Of a DNA stretch of 34,928 bases, positions 23,711-31,509 are shown in pieces (position 1 is the stretch's first letter; each line of letters begins with the position of its first letter). The notes under the pieces were generated by a model that saw nothing but the letters and a program-made list of their open reading frames with translations, did not search any database and was not told the origin of the DNA. The DNA is from a virus. The stretch spans positions 1 to 34,928 of the IMG/VR virus record IMGVR_UViG_3300046536_000329. One strand, given 5' to 3'. A program made the translations under genes and the position numbers.

Positions 23711-23890
23711 ATGCCATCCGTTCACAAGAACCCTGCGAAGACATTCAGGCCCGACCCCGACCTGTACGAACGGGCCAAGGACGCGGTGGCCGAGGTCGGG
23801 TCGGACATGAACGGACACCTGGTCTCGTTCCTGCGCTGGCTCACGCATGAGACGGATGAGCTTCCGCAGCGCCCTCCCCGCCCGGAATAG
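23711..23890 (+). CDS. Small ribbon-helix-helix-like regulator
   Basis: This encodes 59 residues on the plus strand, the only rightward gene outside the repressor/integrase block. It begins MPSVHKNPAKTFRPDPDLYE: a short strand (KTFRPD) followed by a helix (DLYERAKDAVAEVG), a turn and a second helix (MNGHLVSFLRWLTHETDE), the order of ribbon-helix-helix dimers. The ribosome site is weak (GAAG). Three dyad sites lie just upstream, which suggests it represses its own gene and the divergent operon. Its 3' end overlaps by 50 bases, tail to tail, with the gene at 23841-24518. The fold is my reading of a short sequence. Confidence 0.7.
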   Translation: MPSVHKNPAKTFRPDPDLYERAKDAVAEVGSDMNGHLVSFLRWLTHETDELPQRPPRPE

Positions 23891-24518
23891 CCGGCTCTTC
23901 CTCGGTCGGCTGGAAGTGGTGCAGCATCAGGAAGTCGTCCGCCTCGTAGACGTACTCGCACCACGGGCACACCAGGCTCGTCTCGCCGTTCCGGTGCCGC
24001 AGGGGCGCCCCGCACACCGCGCCGTCCGCGCCGACGACGGTGACGCACTGACCGATCCGCCGGCCACGGTCGTCGCCCTCGCCGAGGATGGACAGCGCCT
24101 CGCCCTCCAGGCTGCGGACCGCCCTGGCCAGGTCCCCGGCCGACGGGTACTCGGCAGCGATCCACTCGACGTTCATCCAGAGCCATCGTGCGGCGACCAG
24201 GATGCGCCGGTCCACGCCCCGCTCGATGACGGGCTCGCCCCAGCCACGCCACGCCTGTACGTCCGAGCGCCAGCGTTCCAGGACGCTGGCCATGCCGCCG
24301 TACCAGAGGTCCAGCGCGCTCTCGTTGAGCGGCGACGAGGGCCCGGGGTGCCCCGCAGAGACGCGCTCCATCGCGCCGCGGGCCACCGGGGTGAGCGCCC
24401 CGCTCAGCCGCCCGGCCAGGGCGGGCAGGCGCTGGAGCCGCTCGACGAGGGCGAGCGTGTCGCCGGGGCACAGATGGCCGTACTCCAGCGGACGCTCGCA
24501 CAGGCCGCAGACGTTCAC
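23841..24518 (-). CDS. Zinc-ribbon protein, unknown
   Basis: This encodes 225 residues. The GTG at 24518 overlaps the TGA of the upstream gene (GTGA). An N-terminal Cys cluster (VNVCGLCERPLEYGHLCPGD) and a C-terminal one (IGQCVTVVGADGAVCGAPLR, then LVCPWCEYVYEADDF) flank a helical middle with Trp-rich parts (WLWMNVEWIAAEYPS). Two separated zinc sites are likely. Proteins of this layout are common in Streptomyces phages; I know of no function. It ends the mid-early group and runs into the 3' end of the rightward small gene. Confidence 0.7.
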   Translation of the reverse strand: MNVCGLCERPLEYGHLCPGDTLALVERLQRLPALAGRLSGALTPVARGAMERVSAGHPGPSSPLNESALDLWYGGMASVLERWRSDVQAWRGWGEPVIERGVDRRILVAARWLWMNVEWIAAEYPSAGDLARAVRSLEGEALSILGEGDDRGRRIGQCVTVVGADGAVCGAPLRHRNGETSLVCPWCEYVYEADDFLMLHHFQPTEEEPAIPGGEGAAEAHPSHA

Positions 24519-24757
24519 TTGGTGCTCTCTTCCTTCGGCTCGGCGAGTGCGGCCCGCAGTTCGACGGCGGCGCCGCCGTACGCGCGGAGGATGGCCCACC
24601 GCCGGGCGAGTCGGTTGGCCCGCTCGATGGCGGCCTCGGCCGCCAGGGCGCGCTTCTTCCACTCGTCGCCGCGCCGCCATCCTCTGGAGGCGTTGTCGTA
24701 CAGCTCGTCGAGGGCGTTGTCGTTGATGGTGCTCGCGGTGTGCCGGGGCTGGCTCAT
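24515..24757 (-). CDS. Small basic helical protein, unknown
   Basis: This encodes 80 residues. The ATG overlaps the stop of the upstream gene (ATGA) and the stop overlaps the next GTG, so it is embedded in a coupled string. Mostly helix (NDNALDELYDNASRGWRRGD, EWKKRALAAEAAIERANRLA, RRWAILRAYGGAAVELRAAL). No motif recognised. Confidence 0.6.
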   Translation of the reverse strand: MSQPRHTASTINDNALDELYDNASRGWRRGDEWKKRALAAEAAIERANRLARRWAILRAYGGAAVELRAALAEPKEESTK

Positions 24758-25125
24758 GCGGTGCTGTCCTTCCTGGTGCAGGTGGCCGGGTCGTGCTCAG
24801 CGCCGGCGGTTGCCCACCAGGTCTCGCAGCAGGCGGCGGCCATGGCCTCGGCGACGGCGACCTCGGCGCCCGGGGCCCGGCGAGGGAGGGGCGGCCGGTC
24901 CGGGCAGTCGAGGGCGGCGGTGGCGCCGCCGAAGACCTGGGCCCTCGCCATGGCGTCGGCGTGCTCGGTCTCGCGCAGCAGGCCGATGAGCGGGACGACC
25001 GAGCTGGCGGACAGGGCGGCGACGGCCCACAGCGGGCCGTACATGGCCTGTTGGACGGTGGCGTAGGCGAGGAACAGGGAGGTGGCGCCGTAGATGCTGC
25101 ACACGACGCGGGCGAATCGGGTCAT
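24754..25125 (-). CDS. Membrane protein with two spans, unknown
   Basis: This encodes 123 residues, ATG at 25125 with AGGAGG nine bases upstream. Two hydrophobic helices at about residues 8-27 (VCSIYGATSLFLAYATVQQA) and 32-51 (LWAVAALSASSVVPLIGLL), then a soluble part with several Cys (LDCPDRPP, ACCETWWATAG, ATCTRKD). It is coupled to the following gene. Perhaps an exclusion or membrane-associated replication protein; no evidence either way. Confidence 0.6.
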   Translation of the reverse strand: MTRFARVVCSIYGATSLFLAYATVQQAMYGPLWAVAALSASSVVPLIGLLRETEHADAMARAQVFGGATAALDCPDRPPLPRRAPGAEVAVAEAMAAACCETWWATAGAEHDPATCTRKDSTA

Positions 25126-25129
25126 GAGG

Positions 25130-25738
25130 TCAGGCCTCCTCGGCGGTGGTGAACGGGTTCTGCTCCGGCGGGCCGCCCGCGCGGCGCCGTGCGAGGTACG
25201 CCTTGAACTCGTCGACGGCCTGCCTGTCGCCGGGCGTGAGGAGGGCGTTCGGGTTGTTGCCGCAGCGCGGGCCGACGGGCGTCTCCTCGGCGGGCGGGGT
25301 GGCGTCAGCCTTCCGGCGGAAGCGGCCAGCGAGCAGGCGGCACAAGTCGATGCAGCGGGCCTTTGCGCTCGGGTGGAAGTCGATGCCTTCGAGTTCGGTG
25401 GCGACCTCGGCGAGGACGGTGGCGCGGCTGCTGGCCAGCTCGGCGCGGAGTCGACGGACGTCAGCGACGAGCGCCAAGGCCACCGCCGGGTTCACAGCGG
25501 CGATGAACGCGGCGTCGGCCCACACGTTGCGGGTCTCGTCCCACGGCGTTTGGCTCATGGTCGGCAGCCAGGCGCGGAGGTCGGTGTCGTTTCCTTCGCC
25601 GGACAGGACTGTGGCGGTGTACCCGTACTGGCCGAGGTGGGTGTCGTGGTCGCGCCACGGTCCGGGCGTAGCTGCGGCGGCGCGGGTCTCGATCTCGTCG
25701 AGTTGCTGCTCGGTGAGCGGGTTGGGCTGGGTCTCCAT
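25130..25738 (-). CDS. Unknown 202-residue accessory protein
   Basis: The ATG at 25738 follows GGAGG. The N-terminal half (TEQQLDEIETRAAAATPGPW, then VWADAAFIAAVNPAVALALV ahead of DVRRLRAELA) is a pattern widespread in actinophage and Streptomyces accessory genes, where an ATPGPW motif is followed by an AxFIAxxxPxxxxxLV helix; its function is not known to me. The C-terminal half has a few Cys residues and a helix (GDRQAVDEFKAYLARRRAGG). It lies after a hairpin downstream of the helicase and before a coupled set of small genes. Confidence 0.65.
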   Translation of the reverse strand: METQPNPLTEQQLDEIETRAAAATPGPWRDHDTHLGQYGYTATVLSGEGNDTDLRAWLPTMSQTPWDETRNVWADAAFIAAVNPAVALALVADVRRLRAELASSRATVLAEVATELEGIDFHPSAKARCIDLCRLLAGRFRRKADATPPAEETPVGPRCGNNPNALLTPGDRQAVDEFKAYLARRRAGGPPEQNPFTTAEEA

Positions 25739-25767
25739 GGGTTCCTCCGTGGTGTGATGGGTGGAGG

Positions 25768-25794
25768 GCCGGGCCTGGTAACGACAGGCCCGGC
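25768..25794 (-). terminator. Hairpin after the helicase gene
   Basis: GCCGGGCCTG and its complement form a perfect 10-base stem with a 7-base loop, four bases beyond the helicase stop (25798). There is no T-run; it would terminate or attenuate transcription into the accessory genes. Confidence 0.55.
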
Positions 25795-25797
25795 TCG

Positions 25798-27423
25798 TTA
25801 CGCGGCGGGGACGAGCAGGGAGTCGAGGACCGACGTCACGTGGTCGGTGTCGATCAGGTCGGCGATGTCGCCGGCGGTGGCTTGGCGGGTGACGGCGATC
25901 CCGCGGCGGCGGCACAGGCCGAGTTGCTTCGGGCTCGGCTTGCCCGAGCGCCAGCGGGCCCGGCGGTCGACGAACGCGCCCGGGCCGAGGACACGCGCCT
26001 GCTGCTCCAGCCAGGCGAGGGCCTCGCCGAGCGGGCGGGCAGTGTCCTCGCGCGGCGGCTGCACGCCAGCGTCCGACGTCCAGCGGCGCATCCGGTAGAG
26101 GCGTGAGCCCGGGTCCCGGACGAGGAACAGCGTCATCGAGTTCGAGACGCGGATGAACCACGTACCGGCGGGCGTCCGGAGCCACCTGATGGACGAGCCG
26201 CCGAACAGGTTGAACTCCTCGGCCTCGATGCGGGCTGCGATGGCGTGGCGCTTCTCGGCGGCGACGGCGTCCTCGGCGACCTCGCGCAGGCTCTTGCCGT
26301 CCTCGGCCTGGGCCAGGTCCCTCGCGGTGAGGTCGACCATGGACGCGAGCTTGTGGCGGGTCGAGGCGCCCATCACGTCGAGCAGCAGGGCGTCGCTCTT
26401 GCCGGGCGACGGGCGCAGGCCTCGGCCGACCATCTGCACGTACAGGCCAGGTGACTTGGTCGGGCGGGCGACGACGATGCACGACGTGTGCGGGGCGTCG
26501 AACCCCTCGGTGAGCACCTGGCAGTTCGTCAGCACCTGTACGTGACCCGCCTCGTAGCGGCGCAGTACGGCCCGCCGGTCCTCGCGCGGCATGTCGCCCC
26601 ACACGGGGGCCGCAGTGATCCCGGCGGCGCGCAGCGACTCGGCGGCGGCCTGCGCGGTGGCCACGGTCGGCGTGAAGACGACGCCGGGCCGGTCCGGGGC
26701 GTGCTCGACGTACGCCGCGGCGATGGCGTCCAGCGCTCCTGAGTCCTCCAGTGCCCGGCCGAGCTGCCCCTCGACGAGGTCTCCGTTCCTCGTCTTCACC
26801 TTGTCCAGGTCGAGGGTGTCGACGGTGATCCGCAGGCCGCGGACGTCGCAGAGGTAGCCGTCGCCGATCATGTCGAGGATGTCGAGGGTGAAGACGACGC
26901 TCGACCAGACCTCGGCGAGGCCGCCGTCCGTGCGGGTCATGGTCGCGGTGAAGCCTGCGACGGGAGTCCCGCGCCAGGCACCGAAGTGGGCGAGCACCTC
27001 CATGTAGGTGCGGGCCGCCGCGTGGTGGCACTCGTCGACCACGACGAGGCCGATGTCGAGGATGGCCCGGCGGCGCTTCTCTACAGCCAGGGTCTGGACG
27101 CTGGCGACGATGACGTCGGCGTCCTGGTGCTCGTCGCGTTCGGCCTTGACGATGCCGACGCGCAGGTCTGGGCGGACAGCCCGGATCTTGGCGGCGGCCT
27201 GCTCGATGAGTTCCTCGCGGTGGGCGATGACGAGGACGCGCTGACCGCGCAGCGTCACCCGCAGCCGGCTGATCAGGTTGGCGATGATCACGGTCTTGCC
27301 TGCGCCGGTCGGCAGTACGACCGCGATCCGGTTGTGCGGTCCGGCCCACCCGTCGATCAGGGCCTGGATCGCGTCGTCCTGGTACGGGCGAGGCTTGAAG
27401 GTCTCCAGTACGGCGGTGCTCAT
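25798..27423 (-). CDS. DEAD/DEAH-box (superfamily 2) helicase
   Basis: This encodes 541 residues, ATG at 27423 with GAGGTG upstream. Motifs in order: a Q-like PRPYQDDAIQALIDGW, Walker A LPTGAGKT (37-44), motif Ia VLVIAHREELIEQ, motif II VVVDECHHA (Asp130-Glu-Cys-His), motif III GFTATMTRTDGG, then in the second RecA domain QVLTEGFDAPHTSCIVVARP and motif VI QMVGRGLRPSPGK. This is the set of RadD/ResIII-like helicases. The C-terminal 150 residues may bind DNA. Its start borders the proposed origin, and the primase gene lies on the other side, so it probably opens DNA for replication; a repair or anti-host role is possible. Confidence 0.92.
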   Translation of the reverse strand: MSTAVLETFKPRPYQDDAIQALIDGWAGPHNRIAVVLPTGAGKTVIIANLISRLRVTLRGQRVLVIAHREELIEQAAAKIRAVRPDLRVGIVKAERDEHQDADVIVASVQTLAVEKRRRAILDIGLVVVDECHHAAARTYMEVLAHFGAWRGTPVAGFTATMTRTDGGLAEVWSSVVFTLDILDMIGDGYLCDVRGLRITVDTLDLDKVKTRNGDLVEGQLGRALEDSGALDAIAAAYVEHAPDRPGVVFTPTVATAQAAAESLRAAGITAAPVWGDMPREDRRAVLRRYEAGHVQVLTNCQVLTEGFDAPHTSCIVVARPTKSPGLYVQMVGRGLRPSPGKSDALLLDVMGASTRHKLASMVDLTARDLAQAEDGKSLREVAEDAVAAEKRHAIAARIEAEEFNLFGGSSIRWLRTPAGTWFIRVSNSMTLFLVRDPGSRLYRMRRWTSDAGVQPPREDTARPLGEALAWLEQQARVLGPGAFVDRRARWRSGKPSPKQLGLCRRRGIAVTRQATAGDIADLIDTDHVTSVLDSLLVPAA

Positions 27424-27426
27424 GGT

Positions 27427-27790
27427 TCACCTCGGTTCGGTTGCTGGGCTTTTGCAGGGAGTGCAGGGAGTCGGCGGGAGTCGTGCAGGGAGTCCCGCGT
27501 CAGGTAGCTGTGCCGGTGATCTGCGGTTTTGCAGGGAGGCAGGGAGTTGCAGGGAGTTAGCTATGGGCTTACGTGGTGAGAGATCCGGCGGAATCGTCGA
27601 GAGATCCACACCGCAGATGTGGTGTGCGATGCATGAGGGACGCGCGCGCTGTAAGGGGGGCGGTAGGAACTCCCCGCAACTCCCCGCCTCCCTGCGTCGG
27701 CGCAGACCAGGCCCTGTGCAGGGAGGCGGCGAGGTCCCTGCACAGGTCCCTGCCAGGTCCCTGCACTCCCTGCGTCCAGCCCGGCGGCCG
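27427..27790. other. Candidate replication origin with GCAGGGAG iteron-like repeats
   Basis: A 364-base gene-free block between primase-helicase and helicase genes. GCAGGGAG occurs as direct copies at 27454, 27463, 27485, 27531, 27539, 27549 and 27718. The opposite orientation appears on the right: CTCCCTGC at 27688 and 27766, GTCCCTGC at 27734, 27746 and 27757, and CTCCCCGC at 27670 and 27680. The middle (about 27557-27650) is less G+C-rich, has two GAGAGATCC copies (27578 and 27599) and a dyad around CCACA...TGTGG (27606-27622). Clustered short repeats beside a Prim-Pol gene are the usual look of an origin. It may also hold the helicase promoter. Confidence 0.6.
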
Positions 27791-30451
27791 TCATGACTCG
27801 TGCCGTCCTGTGCCGCGCTGCTCGTGGACCTCGACGCGCCAGACGTTCGCGCGGCGGTGCGCGTCCCAGACCTTGACCACCTTGTGCGTGCCGAAGTACC
27901 GGCCGGCACGGCTCTTCAGCCAGCCGCCCAGGACGTTCGGGGTCGGCATCTCGCCGGTCTTCGGGTGGCGCGGTACGTGGTCGGCGACCGAGCCGAGCAC
28001 GGCGCTCGTCGTCTGCGCCTGGTCGCCGAGCTTCTCCCGCCAGGACTCAAGGAACGCCGACCACTCCAGCTGCTCGTCGTCCTGGTCGATGGCCTTGTCG
28101 CGGTCGGCCATCCACCCCTCGACGCCGAGGAAGGCCAGGAGGCCGGCCACCATGGAGGCCCATTCCGAGTAGTCGCCCTTCCGGATGCGCTCGGTCGGGG
28201 CGCCAGCGGCGAGCCAGGCCCGGACCATGGTGACGAGGGCGGCCACGACCGTGGAGGCGTTGGCGCGCAGCCACGGGCGGAGGTCTCCCACGCGGAAGCC
28301 GTCGCGCTGGTCCGGGTCGGGACAGTTGGGGTCCAGGCGCACCCACATGACGCGGCGTCCGTTGTCGCCGCCGGTGCGCAGGGCGTTGCCGGTGACGATC
28401 CAGACGCGGTCGTTCGGCATGGTCACCGACGAGGTGGAGCCGAGGACGCGGTCACCCCAGTGCTCGGCGGTGAGCAGCGACGACAGGACCGGGCTCTTCA
28501 GCACGAACCCGTTGGGCAGATTGTCGAGGACGACGACCGGTTGCCCGGTCGTGTAGAGCTGGGTGGTGATGCTCTTCCGCAGCTCGGTGTCGTTCTCGGG
28601 CCAGGCGGTCTCGGAGATCCCGTACGCCGCCTTGAGGATGTCCTTCAGCAGGGACTTGCCCGAGCCCGGCGCGGTCGCCGTGAGGATCCACATGGGCGTC
28701 GGCCCATAGAAGTGCGGTCGCAGGATGGGGGTGAGCAGGGCCCCCAGGAAGTGCGCCCTGTCGGACGGCTCCTGCCAGGGGAAGTCGGCGAGCATGTCGC
28801 CGAGGAGGATCGACTTCGCGCGCTCCAGGCTCTCGCTGGTGACGTCGGGCTGAAGGCGGCGCAGCGGCACGCGCGGCTCAAGGTAGAGACCAGTCGGCCG
28901 GTCGTAGCCGGGCTCGCGCAGCAGCGTCCCGTCCGGCCGGACCACGGGCGAGGTGACGATGCCGCGCAGCCGAGGGAGCGGCCACGTGCGCCGGCCGAGG
29001 ATCGTCGAGCAGGTCTTCGGCATGAGCAGCTCGCGCTCGTGCTTCATGCCCTCGGTGAGGGGGTCGGGGCGGACCGTGTAGGTGGCGACGTGCTCGGCGA
29101 GGTAGGCCCGCAGGTTGTCGGTGCCGAGCTGCTGCATGGTCGGGTTGCCCTCGTCGTCCTTGTGGACCCACGTGGGCCCACCGGAACGGGCGTAGAGGTC
29201 CGGGAGACGGCCCTCGTTCATCAGGCCGAGGACGCCGTCGAGCGCGTCGGCCTCGTTGGTGATGTCCAGCTCGGGGGTGCTGCTGACGAGGCGCAGGCCG
29301 GGGCCGTCTCCTGCGACCTCGTCGGGCGCGTGCTCGGCGTCGAGCGCAGATGATCCGTCGCTGAAGTGCCGAGGCTGCTGCTGTGAGACGAGGTTGAGCG
29401 GGCGGGTGTCGGTGCCGAATCCGCGCCCGCGCAGCTCGGCGGCGGCGCGCTTGAAGTGCTCGGTGGTGGTGCCGCCCTGCGTCAGGTGCGCGTACGCGGC
29501 GAACTTGTCGTAGGGCGTCTCGGACTCGAACGTCGTCGAGGTGGTGAAAACGTACAACCGGTCCCGGTCTGCGGCGTGGCCGGTCGTTGCCGAGATCCCC
29601 TGGTTCTTCCCCTTGCGCCGCCAGTACGTCGTGCTGCCGCGCGTGAAGATCGGATCGAACTCGTCACCGATGATCTGCGGCCAGTCGGTGCGGGCCTCGA
29701 AGTCATCGCCGGGCCGGACAGTGCCGGCGGGAAGCTCTCGCTTCGGGCGCGGCGCTGTCTTCGCCTTTTCCTCGCGAGGCATTGCGTCGACCATCTGGCA
29801 GATGGCGTGCACCGCGTCGAGCGTGTCCGGGTCGAGGGTCGGGATGCTGCTCGGGCCGCCGGCGAGGCGGAGGTACGGGAGCCCGGATGCGTGGACCGGA
29901 CCGCCGGACGGCTCGACCAGTCCGTAGCCACCCTCGCCGCGGGTCTCGATGAGGACGCGCACGATCCGCGAATTGGGCTTCTCCGCGACGCGCTGCCGCT
30001 CCTCCGCGCTGTACTCATCCTCGCGCGCAAGGCGGCTGGCCAGCTTCTTGTTACCGGCGACGCCGTCCTCGACACGGATCCGGTAGTGCACGCCACCGGA
30101 GGGCGACTGGCTCGCCCATCCCGTGGTGATGCTCTGCCACACGTCGCCGAGGCCGGACCCTTCCATGATCTCGGTGACCTCGTCGAGAACACGGTCGCGC
30201 ACGGCGAGGCCCTCGAACTCCAGCATCTCGACGTTCCCCGAGACGCCGCCGTAGACCACGGCGATGCCCCGCGGGCGGTCGCCGCTGAACCACTGGTCGT
30301 GCTCGTCGGGAGTGCTGCGGGCGACCTTGTACGGAAGCCAGGACACGGCCGGCTTCTTGGTGCCGTCGGCCTTGATGGGCAGGACGCACAGGCCAGCGTC
30401 GTCCAACTCGCGGGCTGCCGCCCGGAGGTCCGGGGTCTGCTCGTCGGTCAA
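27791..30451 (-). CDS. Bifunctional primase-polymerase (Prim-Pol) with helicase domain
   Basis: This encodes 886 residues. The TTG at 30451 overlaps the upstream TGA (TTGA) and has GGGGAGAAG before it. Residues 8 to about 200 are an archaeo-eukaryotic primase-type Prim-Pol domain: CVLPIKADGTKKPAVSW, then VEMLEFEG (acidic residues 78 and 80), then SPSGGVHYRIR (His122). A linker with a second conserved part follows. The C-terminal half is a P-loop helicase: ILTATAPGSGKSLLKDI (about 590-605), VVVLDNLPNGF (about 640), RVWIVTGNALRTGGDNGRRV with an arginine-finger region, typical of SF3/D5-like or AAA+ replication proteins. Such fused proteins initiate replication of actinomycete phages and integrative elements. 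It is probably the element's initiator and acts at the adjacent repeats. Confidence 0.88.
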   Translation of the reverse strand: MTDEQTPDLRAAARELDDAGLCVLPIKADGTKKPAVSWLPYKVARSTPDEHDQWFSGDRPRGIAVVYGGVSGNVEMLEFEGLAVRDRVLDEVTEIMEGSGLGDVWQSITTGWASQSPSGGVHYRIRVEDGVAGNKKLASRLAREDEYSAEERQRVAEKPNSRIVRVLIETRGEGGYGLVEPSGGPVHASGLPYLRLAGGPSSIPTLDPDTLDAVHAICQMVDAMPREEKAKTAPRPKRELPAGTVRPGDDFEARTDWPQIIGDEFDPIFTRGSTTYWRRKGKNQGISATTGHAADRDRLYVFTTSTTFESETPYDKFAAYAHLTQGGTTTEHFKRAAAELRGRGFGTDTRPLNLVSQQQPRHFSDGSSALDAEHAPDEVAGDGPGLRLVSSTPELDITNEADALDGVLGLMNEGRLPDLYARSGGPTWVHKDDEGNPTMQQLGTDNLRAYLAEHVATYTVRPDPLTEGMKHERELLMPKTCSTILGRRTWPLPRLRGIVTSPVVRPDGTLLREPGYDRPTGLYLEPRVPLRRLQPDVTSESLERAKSILLGDMLADFPWQEPSDRAHFLGALLTPILRPHFYGPTPMWILTATAPGSGKSLLKDILKAAYGISETAWPENDTELRKSITTQLYTTGQPVVVLDNLPNGFVLKSPVLSSLLTAEHWGDRVLGSTSSVTMPNDRVWIVTGNALRTGGDNGRRVMWVRLDPNCPDPDQRDGFRVGDLRPWLRANASTVVAALVTMVRAWLAAGAPTERIRKGDYSEWASMVAGLLAFLGVEGWMADRDKAIDQDDEQLEWSAFLESWREKLGDQAQTTSAVLGSVADHVPRHPKTGEMPTPNVLGGWLKSRAGRYFGTHKVVKVWDAHRRANVWRVEVHEQRGTGRHES

Positions 30452-30681
30452 GGCTTCTCCCCGTAGTGGTGCCGGGCGAGGTGCTCGGTCTTGATGGCGC
30501 GGGCGAACTCCGGAACGCCGTCGCCGTAGGCCGGCCCTTCGCGGCGCTGGGGGCAGCCAGGGCGGTAGCACTCGTAGCGGGCGCGGCGGTTTTCCATGTC
30601 GACGATCAACAGGGCGTCGATCCCCTGGGGGGCGGCCGTGTGGCCCGGAACGTCCCGGGCCTGCGCGGCGGAGCCGGTCAA
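30448..30681 (-). CDS. Small zinc-finger-like protein upstream of Prim-Pol
   Basis: This encodes 77 residues. The TTG at 30681 overlaps the previous stop (TTGA), and its stop overlaps the TTG of the Prim-Pol gene the same way. It contains YECYRPGCPQRREGP (Cys38, Cys43) and EHLARHHYGEKP (His67, His71, His72), a possible C2H2 zinc site. The tight coupling to the Prim-Pol suggests a replication partner. The TTG start is inferred from the overlap; no upstream alternative was seen. Confidence 0.6.
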   Translation of the reverse strand: MTGSAAQARDVPGHTAAPQGIDALLIVDMENRRARYECYRPGCPQRREGPAYGDGVPEFARAIKTEHLARHHYGEKP

Positions 30682-31163
30682 CGCGTCACCTCGTCAGAGG
30701 TGCGGGCGTGCCAGGCATCGACGCTCTCGACGTAGCCAGCCGTGACGGACGCCTGGAAGCCAGCCGCGATCCGCTTCTCCTCCGCACGTCGCTCGACCTC
30801 TTCGCGCAGCTGGAGGAGGGAGACGGAAGGGTGCTGACCGCCGGGGATGATCGCCATGGCGTCGCCCTCGGCGGTCCAGATGACGAAGACCCGGGGCGGC
30901 TGCTCCTCGTCCGTGGCGCGCGAGATGTGCAGCCGGATCTTCTGGAGCGCGGCGTACTGCCGCAGGGACTCGCCAGCAAGGAACCGCTGGACGAATTCGA
31001 AGGTGGCAGCAGGCGCCCCGGTGATCCTGATCAGGTCGCCGATGGCGTCGAGGCATTCGGCGACGTCCTGCTCGGCGAGCAGCTTGCTCGCCTCGATGGC
31101 GGCCAGGGCGCGGGCGACCTCGGGCGTGGTAAACGGCTTGGCAGCCGTGGGAAGCTCGGCCAT
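30678..31163 (-). CDS. Unknown 161-residue early protein
   Basis: The ATG at 31163 has GAGGGG upstream. Helical N-terminal half (FTTPEVARALAAIEASKLLA, VAECLDAIGDLIRITGAP) and a beta-like centre (PPRVFVIWTAEGDAMAIIPG) followed by a helix (SLLQLREEVERRAEEKRIA). There is no recognised motif. It lies between the HTH protein and the replication genes in the early operon. Confidence 0.6.
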   Translation of the reverse strand: MAELPTAAKPFTTPEVARALAAIEASKLLAEQDVAECLDAIGDLIRITGAPAATFEFVQRFLAGESLRQYAALQKIRLHISRATDEEQPPRVFVIWTAEGDAMAIIPGGQHPSVSLLQLREEVERRAEEKRIAAGFQASVTAGYVESVDAWHARTSDEVTR

Positions 31164-31182
31164 GAGCGGACCCCTCTGTTCT

Positions 31183-31509
31183 CTACTTGCTGGCGCTTGT
31201 GGGTGCGGGTGCGGACTGCTCAGACGGCGCTCCCGGCTGGACCCCGGGGGCGCCTTCGTCTTCCTTGGCCGCTGATGCCGACTGGACCTCGGCGTCAGCG
31301 GACTCGGTCAGGCCGAGGAAGTGGACGAGGTCGCTGCGGCGGACGCGGAGCGCGCGGCCGAAGGGGATGACCTCGATGGGGAACTCGGCGTCCCGGATGA
31401 GCTGGTAGCCGAGGGTGGGCCCGATGTTCAGCGCGGCGAACGCCTGCCGTACGGAGGGCATCGCGGGCAGGGCGTAGACCTGCTCGGGGGAGTAGGCGGC
31501 GGTCGTCAT
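31183..31509 (-). CDS. Excisionase-like HTH protein
   Basis: This encodes 108 residues. The ATG overlaps the TGA of the upstream regulator (ATGA). SVRQAFAALNIGPTLGYQLI is a winged-HTH recognition pattern of the excisionase/MerR type, and the wing IPFGRALRVRRSDLVHFLGL follows. The last 40 residues are low complexity (Ala, Glu, Pro, Ser). Position in the early operon, opposite to the integrase, suggests a recombination directionality factor, but a regulator is equally possible. Confidence 0.75.
   Translation of the reverse strand: MTTAAYSPEQVYALPAMPSVRQAFAALNIGPTLGYQLIRDAEFPIEVIPFGRALRVRRSDLVHFLGLTESADAEVQSASAAKEDEGAPGVQPGAPSEQSAPAPTSASK

Noticed and set aside
27427-27790. CRISPR array
   Set aside because: The repeats are only eight bases, irregularly spaced and in both orientations; there are no uniform spacers and no cas genes.
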